Origin: Antilocapra americana
Taxonomy: Eukaryota > Chordata > Mammalia > Artiodactyla > Antilocapridae
Direction: 5' to 3'
Assembly (NCBI GenBank): GCA_007570785.1
Contig: ML660201.1
Coordinates: 37,465,656 to 37,529,655 of the forward strand
Length of the DNA: 64,000 nucleotides
Shown piece after piece: positions 1-11,154 of this stretch. The position numbers were made by a program, and so were the translations under genes. The notes below the pieces were generated by a model. That model saw nothing but the letters and a program-made list of their open reading frames with translations, was not told the DNA's origin and did not search any database. The first letter of the stretch is position 1. Every line of letters begins with the position of its first letter.

Positions 1-427
1 AAATCATGAATACTCCTCCAGTAATCAAGTCATACAGCAGATTCAGAGGCTCTTCATCTGTCATTTGTTCATAACTTCGGAGCAGAGCTTTACCTCATCC
101 CCTTTCAGGCAGAGCAGCCGTGTTGTCAATATTACTCTCTAAATTGGCATTTCCTGCAAGCTCTGGAAGTTGTCTTCTTTCTGTTCTGCTAGTTAGCCAA
201 AGGGAAGTTTTATCACCTTTTTAACACCAGTAATCTCTTTAACAGCTTGTGCACCAACCCCAAGCTCAGAGCCTCAGGCAGGGATCCCTCCTAGCAAGAG
301 TTTAACATCTCTTGTGTTTCCAGGTTAATGGGGTTAACTCTCTGAATGTGGCAGGTGATACTAGTTTGCCAGTAGAGATAGACCATTTCCACTCTTTCAA
401 AGTAATGTAAAGGCAAACTGAGCAGAT
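1..427. other. unique sequence, no feature seen
   Basis: I see no repeat family, splice-bounded exon or RNA gene here. Base composition is ordinary for a mammalian non-coding stretch. Confidence 0.4.
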
Positions 428-477
428 AAAAAAAAAAAAAATAGGCACCCGATGATAGTGTTGGGGGGGGGGGGGGG
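428..477. repeat. A14 and G15 homopolymer runs
   Basis: Fourteen A residues at 428-441 are followed 21 bases later by fifteen G residues at 463-477. A pure G15 run is uncommon, polymorphic and prone to assembly error. No retroelement body ends cleanly at the A run. Confidence 0.9.
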
Positions 478-539
478 TGCTGGTGTTGAGGCACAAGGTA
501 ACTGTAACGAGGGAGCTGCTCCCAGTGAGTTCAGCCTCC

Positions 540-695
540 TGGTGTGGAGTCTGGAGACTTCAGGCTCCTGGCCTTGCCTCCACCCTCAGTGTGACCTGGA
601 GCAAGTCACACAGCCTTTCTGGGCGACATTTTCTGCATCTCTGGGGACACTGGCTCACTGTGTTCTCTCTACTCGAACAAGACAACATGTGAAAG
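540..695 (+). mobile_element. MIR SINE, diverged
   Basis: The order of blocks follows MIR: a gtgtggagtctggaga start, the core-like gtgacctggagcaagtcac near 590, a ttctgcatctctgg block near 630 and a tail near 680. It is an ancient tRNA-derived SINE fragment with many substitutions. Confidence 0.55.
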
Positions 696-890
696 TGTAT
701 GTCCTGAGGAAGTACTCAAAATTGCCCTTTAGGAATCTTTCATTTCCAAAATTCCTCATTCTCTGTTTATTATCTGTGTGATTGGCAAAGTGAAAATAAT
801 GGGAGAATGGTTTAAGAAGGCTGCAGGCAGCCCATGTGGGTACTAGAAGAAATGCGCTGCATTTGAAATGATAGAAGCTGAATTTTAATG

Positions 891-1096
891 CCTTTAGTTG
901 CTCAGTCGTGCCTGACTCTTTGTAACCCCATGAACTGTAGCCTACCAGGCTCCTCTGTCCATGGCCATTCTCCAGGCAAGAATACTAGAGTTGGTTGCCA
1001 TGCCCTCCTCCAGGGAGTCTTCCCAACCCAGGGATCAGACCCAGGTCTCCTGCATTGCAGGTGGATTCTTTACCATCTGAGTCTCCAGGGAAGCCC
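891..1096 (-). mobile_element. Bov-tA SINE
   Basis: The antisense copy runs from the Bov-A body (gttgctcagtcgtgcctgac) at the left to the tRNA-like head at the right, ending in ctccagggaagccc. It is nearly full length and moderately diverged. The flanking target duplication is not clear. Confidence 0.93.
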
Positions 1097-1099
1097 ATG

Positions 1100-1690
1100 C
1101 ACCCCGGGTTTCTAGCTGAGTGATACTGAAAAAGTTGGTGTTCCTCCCTGGGCCTTTGGCTTCTTGTTAATACAACAGAAGGACTGGGTGATAGAATGTT
1201 TGAGTTGCCTCCAGGGTCAAGAAGTTGATGCTTCTTTTGTGCCCGCTGTCTCAGACCTTAATTGTGTATAATAACCAGTCTTTGCCTGTCACCCTTGACA
1301 AGTTGAGTTGTCACCTGTGGTCACATAGGTGAAAGCACCTTAACATGTAGGCATGCCATCTATTTCATGTAGTTATAATGCCATCGTGATGTAGTGTTAC
1401 TAAAAAACAAAAATAGAAGTTTTAGTCCTCCTATGTTCCACCATCTCTCAAAATACAGAGACTAGGACTTCTATACATGTAGTAGGCATCATGATTGCAT
1501 GAAGATATATAATTAGAACAAGACACTGTGACCACAACAGTATTTCTGTGGTTGCTTGCTGAACAAGTATGTTTCTAAAAACATGCAAGGGAAATTCTGA
1601 TGTGGAATCAGTGTTGAGAAGCCCTGATGGGTACCTTTTATATATTGGAAGTCCTTGGATTCTAGCAATTTCTCTCTAGACTTTGGGGTT
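1100..1690. other. unique sequence, no feature seen
   Basis: The stretch between the Bov-tA and the MIR has no family I recognise and no sustained open frame with coding character. Confidence 0.35.
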
Positions 1691-1694
1691 CTTC

Positions 1695-1880
1695 TGTGAC
1701 TCACTAGTTCTGTAGTCATGAGTAAGTTATTGAATTTCTCAATGCTTGATTCCTCATCTCAAAAGTGGGGACAGGGACACCTCTCTTTCAACTTGCTGGA
1801 CAGATTAGATGAGATACTGGCTGTCTTTTGAAAGCTGTGTACCATGTAGCAAATGCTATGGTAACTATTATATTTGGTTG
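1695..1880 (+). mobile_element. MIR SINE
   Basis: The MIR order is clear: a gtcatgagtaagttattgaa core near 1716, tcctcatctcaaaagtgggg near 1750, gattagatgagatactgg near 1803, and a tail ending gtaactattat near 1872. Confidence 0.75.
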
Positions 1881-1884
1881 GGAA

Positions 1885-3800
1885 AGCCCCAGTCCTACAG
1901 AACTAATTGGGCCAGGCATGTTTGGGGTATCCCAGATTCAACAGATAACAAGTTAAAGGACCTTTAATAATTTTTCTAATTCTCACTGAAATTTTTGCTT
2001 TGCAATCATTGTGGCCATTAGATTTAGTGTATAATTGAACATGTTTGATTTAATAAATTAGTTAAATGGGTGATCATTATGATTTGGGTTTCAGTTGAGT
2101 CCTTGAGGCAATATTTGCTGGTATAAAAATATTAGTTAATTTGAAAGAATTATTAGAAAGATTAAAATATTAATGTGTCCCCCTATTTCAAATTTATAAT
2201 CTCACTAATTATAAATATCCATCTTTCCTTTTATGTCACTTGTAATTTTTGATTTATTGCACACAGTTTATAGAAATGTGTTTGTTTATTTGATTGGGTG
2301 TTTTTAGTTCAGTTCAATAACTTTATCACTTTTTTAAGATTTACATAAATGTCTGAAACTGATACCAGGAAGAGAGTTGCTGCCTAATTCAAATGTAACA
2401 GTCAGGATATACAGTCTTTCTCCCATAATAGTTATTGGACAAGGTGTAACACATGGATTTAAATCAAAGTAAAAAGCATTACTTCTAGTTTGCATCTGTT
2501 AAGATGCTTCTTTATTGGAGACTATTTGTGATGTGATTAAAAATGCAGAAGAAAATTCATCTCCAGTTAGCCATTTTTTTTTGTCACTTGCTATTGCTTC
2601 ATTTGTGTTTACTTGTAGCACTCAAATTTTATTTTGAGGTTTTGTTCTGAAAGTACTTTCTCACCTACCATTCACTCACAGTAATATTTCCACCATCTCC
2701 CTGCCCCACTTCCTCCAGCTTTTCTGTCCCTTAGTGACTGTGCTTGCTTCTAGAACCTTATACAGGATAAAGAAACAGAAAGTAAAGGGGGCACTTCACA
2801 CTCTCATTGTTTTCATTTCTTCTACATAAACAGTGTGAACATATGAGAGTGGCTGGATGATTTTTTACTGAATTTGAAAAGTTTGCTTTAAATGGTTTTA
2901 CTTGAAATGTGGACTGATTGGTGCATGTGGACATTCACGTGAGGGAGACCTTGTGTTTGAGAAATTCGGGTAGAAACTGCCTTCCTGTGGAACACTTTAA
3001 ACTGGGTTACAGGAGAGCCCCAAGTGACTGTGCTTTTGTGCAGACATTCTGTGGTGCCCCCTCTTAGTGGACTATCTAGAAGAGATTCCCCCTTTTTCTT
3101 CCTAACAGAATCCTGTTATGTGAGGGATTTCCACTCACCTCCCCAGCCTTCACCCAAAAGATTACTGAAAGATGCCTCTCCCCAGGACCAAGGTCCATGT
3201 TGCTATGAAAAAAAACAAAAAAGTCAGCAACACAAAACACGTTGTGATAATCTCAGTTCAGTCACTGCTGTGGAGCAACAACTTCCCCAGCATCTTTGGA
3301 TGCTTCCCCTGTTATTATTTTATTCAATTGATCTCACTGTGGACCTGCTACAGTTCCAGCTGGGCCATTTGCTGTCCTTGCCATGGTCTTTTATGTGCTC
3401 ATAAGGGAAATTCCTGTGTCTTCCTGTAAACACAGTCTACACATTCCAGAAAATCTGATGCATTTCTCTAGATACTACATTAATGTCAAGCACTGTCTCC
3501 GCCCTTTCACTGGCAGCTAGTTACCCTAATCTATACAGTACACTGTCTCCTCCTCTGCTTAATGTTTGTTTGTTTGTTTGTTTCTAAGAAACATCATCCT
3601 GCCAGAATGCATACTCAATTGAAGTAAAAATCAATCTTGCATATTGATCAGAATTAGTCAGCATGTCTTTTGAAAGTTCATGGCATGCAGTTTGTTCAAC
3701 TATGCTGTATGGCCTGACCAACTCCTCTAGAGTGAAGGAGGGGTAGGTGAGTGGATAGATGAATGAGTAAATGAATAAGTTTTAAAAGGAAAATTCAGAG
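1885..3800. other. long unique AT-rich stretch
   Basis: About 1.9 kb with no recognised transposon. The part from 1960 to 2600 is very AT-rich. The only simple repeat is (GTTT)5 at 3564-3583. A 126-codon frame at 3024-3404 has no recognisable protein similarity and I treat it as chance. Confidence 0.4.
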
Positions 3801-3920
3801 ATTATGGAGGTTGAGTAATGGCTTGCAAATATGTTCACATCTTAGTTCCTGGAACCTGTCAATATTGCCTTATACGGCAGAAGGGTCTTCACAGATGTGA
3901 TTTAATTAAGAATATTTTGA

Positions 3921-4130
3921 AAAATATTTATTTGTTTGACTGTGACAGATCTTAGCAGTAGCACATGGGTTCTTCATTGAGGCATGTGGAATCTTTTATC
4001 GCGGTGCATGGACTCTCTAGTTGTGGCTGGTGGGCTTCATTGCTCTGTGGCATGTGAGATCATAGTTCCCTGACTAGAGATCAAAACCATGCCCCCTGCA
4101 TTGGAAGGCAGATTCTTAGTCCTTGGCCTC
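3921..4130 (-). mobile_element. CHR-2-like SINE
   Basis: Antisense copy: a degraded poly(A) end at the left reads atttatttgtttgactgtg. The tandem gcatgtgg blocks, gttccctgactagagatcaa near 4067 and ccctgcattggaaggcagat near 4093 then follow in order. The tRNA-like head is truncated where the Bov-tA begins. It sits inside the MLT1 LTR. Confidence 0.75.
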
Positions 4131-4325
4131 CAAGTGAAAGTGAAAGTTGCTCAGTTGTCTGACTCTTTGTGACCCCATGGACTATTCCATGGAATTGTCC
4201 AGGCCAGAATACTGGAGTGGGTAGCCTTTCCCTTCTCCAGGGGATCTTCCCAACCCAGGGATTGAAACCAGGTCTTCCGCATTGGCAGATTCTTTACTAG
4301 CTGAGCCACAAGTGAAGCTGCCCCA
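4131..4325 (-). mobile_element. Bov-tA SINE, joined to CHR-2
   Basis: The antisense body starts near 4144 with gttgctcagttgtctgactc and the head ends near 4318 with gagccacaagtgaagctgcc. It abuts the CHR-2 on the left and MLT1 sequence on the right, so it inserted at or near the CHR-2 head. Confidence 0.9.
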
Positions 4326-4705
4326 AATTCAGAATCTTGAGATAAGGAGATACCCTGAATCATCTTGGTGGGCGCAACATTATCAAAGAGCGTTTGTAAG
4401 AGGAAGGCAAGAGAAAGGAGGAAACAGGACAAGAGAAGCAGAGGCTGAAGTGATGCTCCTTGAAGACTGCAGAATGGGTCCTAGAACAAGGAGTACAGAC
4501 AGCCACTGGAAACTGAAAAAGCCATGGAAATGGATTTTCCCCTTAGACACTCTGGAAGGAACCAGCTCAGTCAACACCTTACCTTCAGCCCTGTGAAACT
4601 GACTTTGGACCTCTGGTCTCCAAAACTGTAAGAGGATAAACTTGTGTCATTTTAAGCCACTACGTTTACAGGAACTTGTTACAGCAGTAATGGGAACCTA
4701 ACACA

Positions 4706-6056
4706 GAGATTCATAAATGTCAGTCTAATGGGGTATAGTTCTGCTGACCAGGAATGCAGTGTTCTCTCCACTACATTTCAAGATCAGGATGCTAGCAATT
4801 GTGGTGTTGACCTTCTGGTGAGGTGTGGGTATTGTGACAAGGCCCAAAGGAACAGAGACTTGGGAGGAATTTACTTGATGTATTTCACTGCTTCCTGAAG
4901 GTTATTTTTCCTTTTTCTTTCTTTCTCTCTCTCTCTTTTTAAAAAACAACTGAATGTGTTTCCCTCTGCTACTCCCATACCTTTCTCTTCAAGTTGCCCC
5001 ACAGTTTCTTTTTCCGATTTCTACTTCGCTCTTGATTCAGTGCTATTCTTTAGGGAGAAGAAAATTAAAGCTAGCCGAAATTAAGCCTGCCTTTGTCTTG
5101 GCCACTGCTTTGTTTTAATTTCCAAGGAATGAGTCAGGCACTCTCTGCTTCTTATTGGGATTTGGACAGGGGCGGGGATGGGAGGACGAAGTAGGGGCAG
5201 AAGTGTCAGGCGCTCTCTTGTCCAAAAAGTCCTGTAACTGCTTTGGTGCTACATTTGTGTCATGAGATATTGAGCATTTTTAGATGGCTGATTCGGAATC
5301 TTGGAATAGTATAGTAATTTGCAGTAATGCTGTCCTGTAGCACCTGGGACGTTTTGACAGTTTTTCCAATGTATTAGTTGTCACATTGGTACAGTGATTT
5401 GCTAATGGAAAAGTAGTATCATTAGTTTATTTAGCAACATTCTTATGTGCTTCCATACCACAAAATCTATGTGTTGGTAGCTTTGTGGTAGTTAACTATT
5501 ACCATATTTGAGTATGAATAGGATTCATAGAGTAGTAAGCAACAGAAAAATCTAATGAGCAGCAGAAGAATTCTTCCAGACCCTCTGATAAAAGGATGGT
5601 CTAATTTTAATAATCGCTGCATTCCATGTTTATCAAAGATTATGAATGTCAGTCTCAGGATAAATAGAATCCTCAGGAAAGTTTAGTGAGGGAAATTGTT
5701 ATGGGGATTGATTTTCGAAAGTCCTTAACCAAACTTTGTTTTGTCAATTCTCATATGCACCTATAAGGGAAAAAAACAGAACTTTTAAAATTGATACAAA
5801 TTGTTTGATTTTTTTTTTCAAGTACAGAGTAGAGTAACAAGTTGAGTAAAAATGTGAGAATATGTATTATCTACTTAAAACTGACACCCTGCTGGAACCA
5901 TATACTTTGCCCTGAAATTTATTATAAGATTCCTGGACAGTTGTGGTTTATACATTTTCCTGTCGGAGTTACTTCTTGGACCTCTTACCTCAGAGATTTT
6001 GCTTCAATCAATTAAGAGTGGACTCTGGAATTTCTGTTTTTAGCAGTCGCTATCAA
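4706..6056. other. unique stretch with CT tract and lone GC box
   Basis: A pyrimidine tract with CTTT and CT repeats lies at 4907-4940. Near 5167-5180 the motif aggggcggggatggg resembles an Sp1-type GC box, but there is no CpG island or gene beside it. No transposon is recognised. Confidence 0.4.
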
Positions 6057-6063
6057 TAATTCA

Positions 6064-6284
6064 GGGTTTCCTAGGTGGCACAATGGTAAAGAATCTGCCC
6101 GCCAATGCAGGAGATGAAAGAGAAGTGGGTTTGATCCCCGGGTGGGAAAGATCACCTGGAGGAGGAAATGGCGATGCACTCCAGTATTCTTACCAGGAAA
6201 ATTCATGGACAGAGAAGCCGGGTGGGCTTACATTCCAGGAGGATCGCAAAGAGTTCAACAAGACTGAACACAGCATAGCTTAGG
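6064..6284 (+). mobile_element. Bov-tA SINE with target duplication
   Basis: The sense copy begins ggtttcctaggtggcacaat, continues gatccccgggtgggaaagat near 6133 and reaches the Bov-A body cactccagtattcttaccag. A 7-bp direct repeat, taattca, flanks it at 6057-6063 and 6285-6291. Confidence 0.92.
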
Positions 6285-6291
6285 TAATTCA

Positions 6292-7299
6292 ATGATCCTC
6301 AGGATATTCTTCAAGAAGCATTGCTATGTATATCCTCTCAATAAAGAAAATAGTGTGTATTATGAAATTATTTTAAGAAATTCCTGAAGGATTTTTTGAA
6401 AAACAGTTATCAGAAACATCATTTGCCATTTGAAGACAGGCCGTGCTGAGTTAAAGAACACTTTAGAGAAAGGCTTGATGTGTTTTGAGGGAGCCTATGG
6501 CAATTGTAAGGTTCTGAATTTCACTCAAATTTGTAGCATTGCAGCCAGCATCCTTTGGATATGGCAGTAATAAGTTTAGCTTAATGACAAGGCAACTGGC
6601 AGATATTTCTGTAAGACACACCTACTAAGAAATAGCACTTGCTTGATCCACATACACTGAGCATTTGATGGTTTGCCTTTCTTTGCTTATTCACTTGTCC
6701 TAAATTCTTAATGAATAGGCTCTCTAAGGCTTTAATTTCTAGCCTATCCTAAGTTTATTACTAAAGTTTATCAAGCAATAAACACACTATTGCACTTATA
6801 CTGTCATGTTTTTATAAAGCAGTTTATAAAAGGTGACATCTGGCAAAGAGGCAGATCTATAAAAATCATGCTGGTGGTTGTAGTGTCATTTTTTCTGCCA
6901 TACTCCCAGAAAGAGTAATATTATTTTGACACACACATACATCCCCACTGTCAAGTTTCTATTTTTATAGTTGGCTTACTGCACATATCCTTAAGCTATA
7001 CAAAACCTTTGGGCTAATGCAAAAAGTGACATTTCTGCATATTTATTACAATGCTATTTTAGAGGTTGACTTTGCCTGATAGGATTTTTCCAAGAACAGT
7101 GTCATTTTCATAACAGTAGACATTGTTGACAACAATACTACTGTACGGTTAGTCAGGAGAGGTCAAATATGAAAGGACAAATCATGAATAGCTTAGTTTA
7201 ATGCTTGGTGTGATTATTTCTACCCCTGATGAGCAGATCTCTAAGGAGTCAGAATCTAGACTAATACTTTGGTTAACATGTACCCCACCCTGAAGTTCA
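6292..7299. other. unique AT-rich stretch
   Basis: About 1 kb with no repeat family I can name and no plausible exon. Confidence 0.35.
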
Positions 7300-7778
7300 G
7301 AAGCCCTTCTCCTAGGTTTATACCCCTACACTGAATGCATTTATCCACCAAAAGACTATACAAGGGCATTCATAACAGCTTTGTTTAGAAAAGCCCAAAA
7401 TGGAAGCAGCCCAGATTTCCATCAGCAACCGAATGGATAAATGTAGTAGAGTTATAAATGAGATACTTCCCGGCTGTTAAACCATACCACCTACTGCCCT
7501 GTGCAGCAACATGAACGAATCTCACAGACAGTTGCATGAAGAAGCTCGCTGCTGAAGAGTACCTGCTGTATGAGGCACAGTATTGCAAAATTTAGAAACT
7601 GACAGGACTGACTTCTGGAGATAGACTAGCGCGTGGCTGGTAGGGAGGTTTAACAAGGGCACTGTCTGGAAAGGGGCAGAAGGAGTCTTTTGCAGTAATG
7701 GAAACCCTGTGCTTCATGATCTGGGTCCTGGTACCAATGCGTATACAAATGCAAAACTGCAGAGCAGTAAAGCTAAGG
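7300..7778 (+). mobile_element. L1M 3' fragment
   Basis: The remains of the end of L1 ORF2 and its 3' UTR are visible: cctaggtttatacccctaca, then ggaagcagcccagatttcca near 7400 and cagcaaccgaatggataaat near 7423. The frame is destroyed. It ends at the Bov-tA insertion. Confidence 0.75.
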
Positions 7779-7780
7779 TT

Positions 7781-8003
7781 GGGCTTCCCCAGTAGCTCAG
7801 TGGTAAAGAATCCTCCTGCCAATGCTGGTCATGTGGGTTCATTCTCTGGGTTCCTCCTCCAAGATCCCCTGGAGGAGGAAATGGCAGCCCTCTCCAATAT
7901 TCTTGCCTGGGAATCCCCACGGACCAAGAAGCCTGGCAGGCTACAGTCCATGGAGTCGCAAATGAATCAGACAAGACTTTGTGACTACACAGCAACAATA
8001 ACA
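7781..8003 (+). mobile_element. Bov-tA SINE
   Basis: The sense copy starts gggcttccccagtagctcag at 7781, includes agatcccctggaggaggaaa and ends with an acagcaacaataac tail. The open frame across it is SINE read-through. Confidence 0.93.
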
Positions 8004-8039
8004 TTTAAGATTATCCCGCCTTCCTATAAATTTTGGATA

Positions 8040-8516
8040 TTCATTGCTGTGTATAAACCACCCAAAAGCGTAACAGCTGAAGGCAGCTTGTTGCTGTTAT
8101 ACCTCGCAAGGCTGTGGGGCAGGAGTTCAGACAGGGTACTTCAGGAGTGATTGGCTTATCTCAGTTTAATGAAGTCTGATGCTGGGACTGGAGGGACTCC
8201 AATGGCGGAAAGTTGGTTAGGTCCCTCTCTCTCTGTCTTCCCTCCCTCCCTAGGACTATCTAAATGGGCTTTCTCATGACATGTTGACCTCAAAGTGGTT
8301 AGACTTCTTACCTTAGAGCAATGTATGACTGTAAGAGCTGCTCTTTTAAGAGATCAAGTGGACACATCGGTTTCTTAAGACCTGGGCAGAGTGAGTTCTT
8401 CTGAATTCTCTTGGTCAGAGCTCTTAATGAGCCCACCAGACTGAAGGAGAGGGAGGACAGACACCCGCTACTTCTTACTGGGAGAGATGTTAAAGATTTT
8501 GTGGCCACCCTGTACA
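8040..8516 (-). mobile_element. old MLT1-like LTR
   Basis: The antisense order is consistent: ctgtgtataaaccacccaaa near 8047, then ctggagggactcc near 8189, ttcttaagacctgggcagag near 8372 and aaagattttgtggccaccct near 8491. The family is MLT1-like by arrangement, but I cannot assign a subfamily. Confidence 0.5.
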
Positions 8517-8519
8517 GAT

Positions 8520-9805
8520 GCTATATCTCAATTTTAAAGGTTTTGTTAAAAAGTTAGTCACATTACTCTCAAAAGTTTCTTTTTCTGTGGGAAAGCATTG
8601 AAAAATTTAAATCTAGTTCTGAAAAACACAAACAGCAAAAGAGACCCTCCATCTGAAATCACAGTTTCCATCATATCATGTGTCTCCTCTCCATTTCTTT
8701 TTGAGGTTGAAAAGTCAGTGACTTTTTCTTATGTTATTTGAAGTTTCTGGGCTTTGAGTTTTATTTTTGCCAGGATTGGATGAACTTAGACTTTTATTTA
8801 ATCATTTACAGCCTAGAGTTAACTGTCAGACTGAAGTCAGATAAGGCTTCTGATACAACTGAAATCCTTTGCTCCTTTTGATTCATGGATAATGAATTTG
8901 CCATCTTATAGTCAAAGTATGATTTTTTAAGAAAGAAATCCTATAACTCTTATTAATCATCTGTCAGAACTATGTTACCCAACAGGTCTCTTTGTACAGA
9001 TCCTTATTAAGAGATGAGCACAGAGCAGCTGCGTTTATGAAGTGAGGTTTTATTTGAGATTGACTGGAAATGTTTATTCAAGCTAAATAAAACCAGCATG
9101 AAAGCAGATCCTTTTAAACTATTCAGCTCCATTCGAACACACCACTGATGTGGACAGCTTGGGAAAGCAGCTTGTGTACACAAAAAGCTGTGTTATCAAA
9201 TATACCAAAAGGTTTTAGTGTCAGCACACCCAATAGCTCTATCAGAAATAATTATTACATCCGTGCCTGGCATAATTTAGGTCAAGAGAAGCACTTTAGC
9301 CAGATCTTCAAGCAGCATTGTACATCTCATTTGAAATTTTCAGGGCCATATCTCATTTCTGTGCCAGGAAGTTCAAAGTCCATTCTACAGAGTCAAGATT
9401 AGAAAAATCTAGCCTCGTCCTCTCAGATTTTTCTTTTCAGTTAATTGCAAAGGCTGCTATCTTTGGCTCCCTCCCCTTCCACCCCCTGCAGAACCAGAAA
9501 GGATTTATGCAGTAATTCCATATCACCATAATTTCAAGACCCTGCTTTCATTTGTCACTTAAAGAGCTTTGCGGTATATAAAACCGTCAACCCAGCTTCA
9601 AAGCCGTATCACTTTGTCAAAAGAGAGTTGTTTGTACTTTACATGACAACCTATTTGTATAAAGTGCCAGGATTTGAACTAAATATACCACATGAAACCT
9701 AAGTTGTAGATGATGGAATCTTGTTTGTAGTGCTTGTCATTTGCTGCTCACTCTATCCCCCCAGCCTTCTATGTTGGTTCCTCCACCTCCCCCACACCCC
9801 CATTG
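8520..9805. other. repeat-free stretch, possible conserved non-coding DNA
   Basis: Nothing transposon-like is seen over about 1.3 kb. The segment 9000-9720 is only mildly AT-rich and contains two short open frames (84 and 65 codons) that resemble no protein I know. Confidence 0.35.
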
Positions 9806-9817
9806 AATGGGACTGTT

Positions 9818-9956
9818 ATTTTTGTTTTTATATTTATTTGGCTGCCCTGGGTCTTAGGTTTGGCTTGTGGGATCTAGTTCCCTGACTAGGGACCAAACCT
9901 AGGCCACCTGCATTGGGAGCATGGAGTCTTAGCCACTGGACCACCAGTGAAGCCCA
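9818..9956 (-). mobile_element. CHR-2-like SINE with target duplication
   Basis: Antisense copy, 5' half mostly: tatttatttggctgccctgg, gttccctgactagggaccaa, then the tRNA-like head ending ctggaccaccagtgaagccc. A 12-bp direct repeat with one mismatch flanks it at 9806-9817 and 9957-9968. Confidence 0.85.
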
Positions 9957-9995
9957 AATGGGACTATTTCTAAGAGATCCCTTTAATTTAGACAG

Positions 9996-10189
9996 GGCGT
10001 CCTTGATAGCTCAGTTGGTAAAGAATCCGCCTGCAATGCAGTAGACCTAGGTTCAATCTCTGGGTTGGGAAGTTCCCCTGGAGAAGGAAAAGGCCACCCA
10101 CTCCAGTATTCTGGCCTAGAGAATTCCATGGGCTGTATAGTCCATGGGGTTGCAAAAAGTTGGACACGACTGAGCGACTTTCACTTCAC
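9996..10189 (+). mobile_element. Bov-tA SINE with perfect 13-bp target duplication
   Basis: The body starts ggcgtccttgatagctcagt and ends gactgagcgactttcacttc. The 13-bp duplication ttaatttagacag is identical at 9983-9995 and 10190-10202, which fixes the insertion boundaries. Confidence 0.96.
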
Positions 10190-10514
10190 TTAATTTAGAC
10201 AGTTAATGGTGTTGCTTGAGCCACATCTGAAGGCACACAATTCTCGAGTTTGATGAACACATTCGTTTCCTCTCGCTCATCTCTGACCCTTGAATGCTCT
10301 AGATTCCTTATTACAATGCCAATGTGCATATCTATATGTGTGTTCAAATAAATCTCAAGTCTAAAGTATGTGAGTGAATGATATCCATGTGTGAGTCAGG
10401 GATTGGGTGGATTCTGGTCCATTCCCCTCTGCTCTCAAGCAGTATGACCTTGGCCAAAACACGGTGTTTGAGTTTGTTTGCTCATCTGTCATTTGGGGGA
10501 ACTAATGTCAACTT

Positions 10515-10780
10515 GGAGAAGGCAGTAACACCCCACTCCAGCACTCTTGCCTGGAATACCCCATGGACAGAGGAGCCTGGTAGGCTGCAGTCCATGGGGT
10601 CTCGAAGAGTCGGACACAACTGAGCGACTTCACTTTCACTTTTCACTTTCCTGCACTGGAGAAGGAAATGGCAACCCACTCCAGTGTTCTTGCCTGGAGA
10701 GTTCCAGGGACGGGGAGCCTGGTGGGCTGCTGTCTATGGGGTCGCACAGAGTTGGACACACCTGAGGCGACCTAGCAGCA
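10515..10780 (+). mobile_element. Bov-A2 SINE (dimer)
   Basis: Two Bov-A monomers in tandem are joined by the linker tcactttcacttttcacttt near 10630. Each monomer has the ggagaaggcaatggcaaccc-type start and a gagtyggacacaactga-type end. The 3' tail is cctagcagcagtc. There is no tRNA head. Confidence 0.93.
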
Positions 10781-10963
10781 GTCTCAACTGGCAGGCTTAC
10801 TGATACATTGGGTCTCGTGTGTGGAGTATGATGAATTCTACAAGTCCCCACGTTCTTGGGACTGTCAGAGTTAGCACATTGTCTCAGCTGTGAGTTGAGC
10901 TGATTCTCTGTAGAACATTTTTTGGTTTTTGTTTTAATTTAAGCTTTTCCGAATTAATTATTC

Positions 10964-10986
10964 ATATTTAAATAGTTAACAGATGG

Positions 10987-11019
<33 letters not shown>

Positions 11020-11125
11020 GGTCAGAGATGATTGAGAGGCAATAAATGTGGTCATCAAATTCTAGAATTGTGTGTCTATATATATATATATATGTATATC
11101 CATTTGTTAACAGTTTAAATACAAA
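10964..11125. repeat. AT-rich inverted repeat with (AT)n arms
   Basis: The arm at 10964-11010 (atttaaatagttaacagatg then (AT)12 at 10987-11010) pairs with the arm at 11077-11125 ((TA)8 at 11077-11093 then tccatttgttaacagtttaa). About 30 bases outside the AT tracts match in inverted orientation with only a few mismatches. The central spacer is about 65 bases. The arrangement could form a cruciform or, if transcribed, a hairpin. Confidence 0.8.
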
Positions 11126-11136
11126 TATATACCATA

Positions 11137-11154
11137 TAGATAGATAGATAGATA
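11137..11154. repeat. (GATA)n microsatellite
   Basis: About four GATA units, slightly interrupted, lie just outside the right arm of the inverted repeat. Confidence 0.9.

Larger units (their letters stand above)
3803..4705 (+). mobile_element. MLT1-family LTR (ERVL-MaLR), split by two SINEs
   Basis: The left part (3803-3920) and right part (4326-4705) join into one LTR once the SINEs at 3921-4325 are removed. The right part carries the MLT1-like sequence with ctggtctccaaaactgtaag near 4613, the gtgtcattttaagccactac poly(A)-region block near 4645, and an end resembling cctaacaca at 4697-4705. The left and right segments meet at a diverged direct repeat of about 15 bp (3904-3920 and 4326-4340), which is the target duplication of the inserted SINE. 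The exact MLT1 subfamily is not certain. Confidence 0.75.

Noticed and set aside
452..781. 109-codon frame starting in the G15 run
   Set aside because: The Gly-rich start is the homopolymer and the rest covers a MIR.
5167..5180. GC box as promoter
   Set aside because: An isolated motif without CpG island, TATA box or downstream gene.
6064..6284. tRNA gene suggested by A/B-box-like head of SINE copies
   Set aside because: The head is the tRNA-derived part of Bov-tA and lacks a full cloverleaf; the same holds for the other Bov-tA copies.
7698..8150. 150-codon plus-strand open frame
   Set aside because: It spans an L1M end, a Bov-tA and an LTR piece. No single protein could come from this mosaic.
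10515..10780. regularly repeated units suggestive of a CRISPR-like or satellite array
   Set aside because: They are the two monomers of one Bov-A2 dimer; eukaryotic context also excludes CRISPR.
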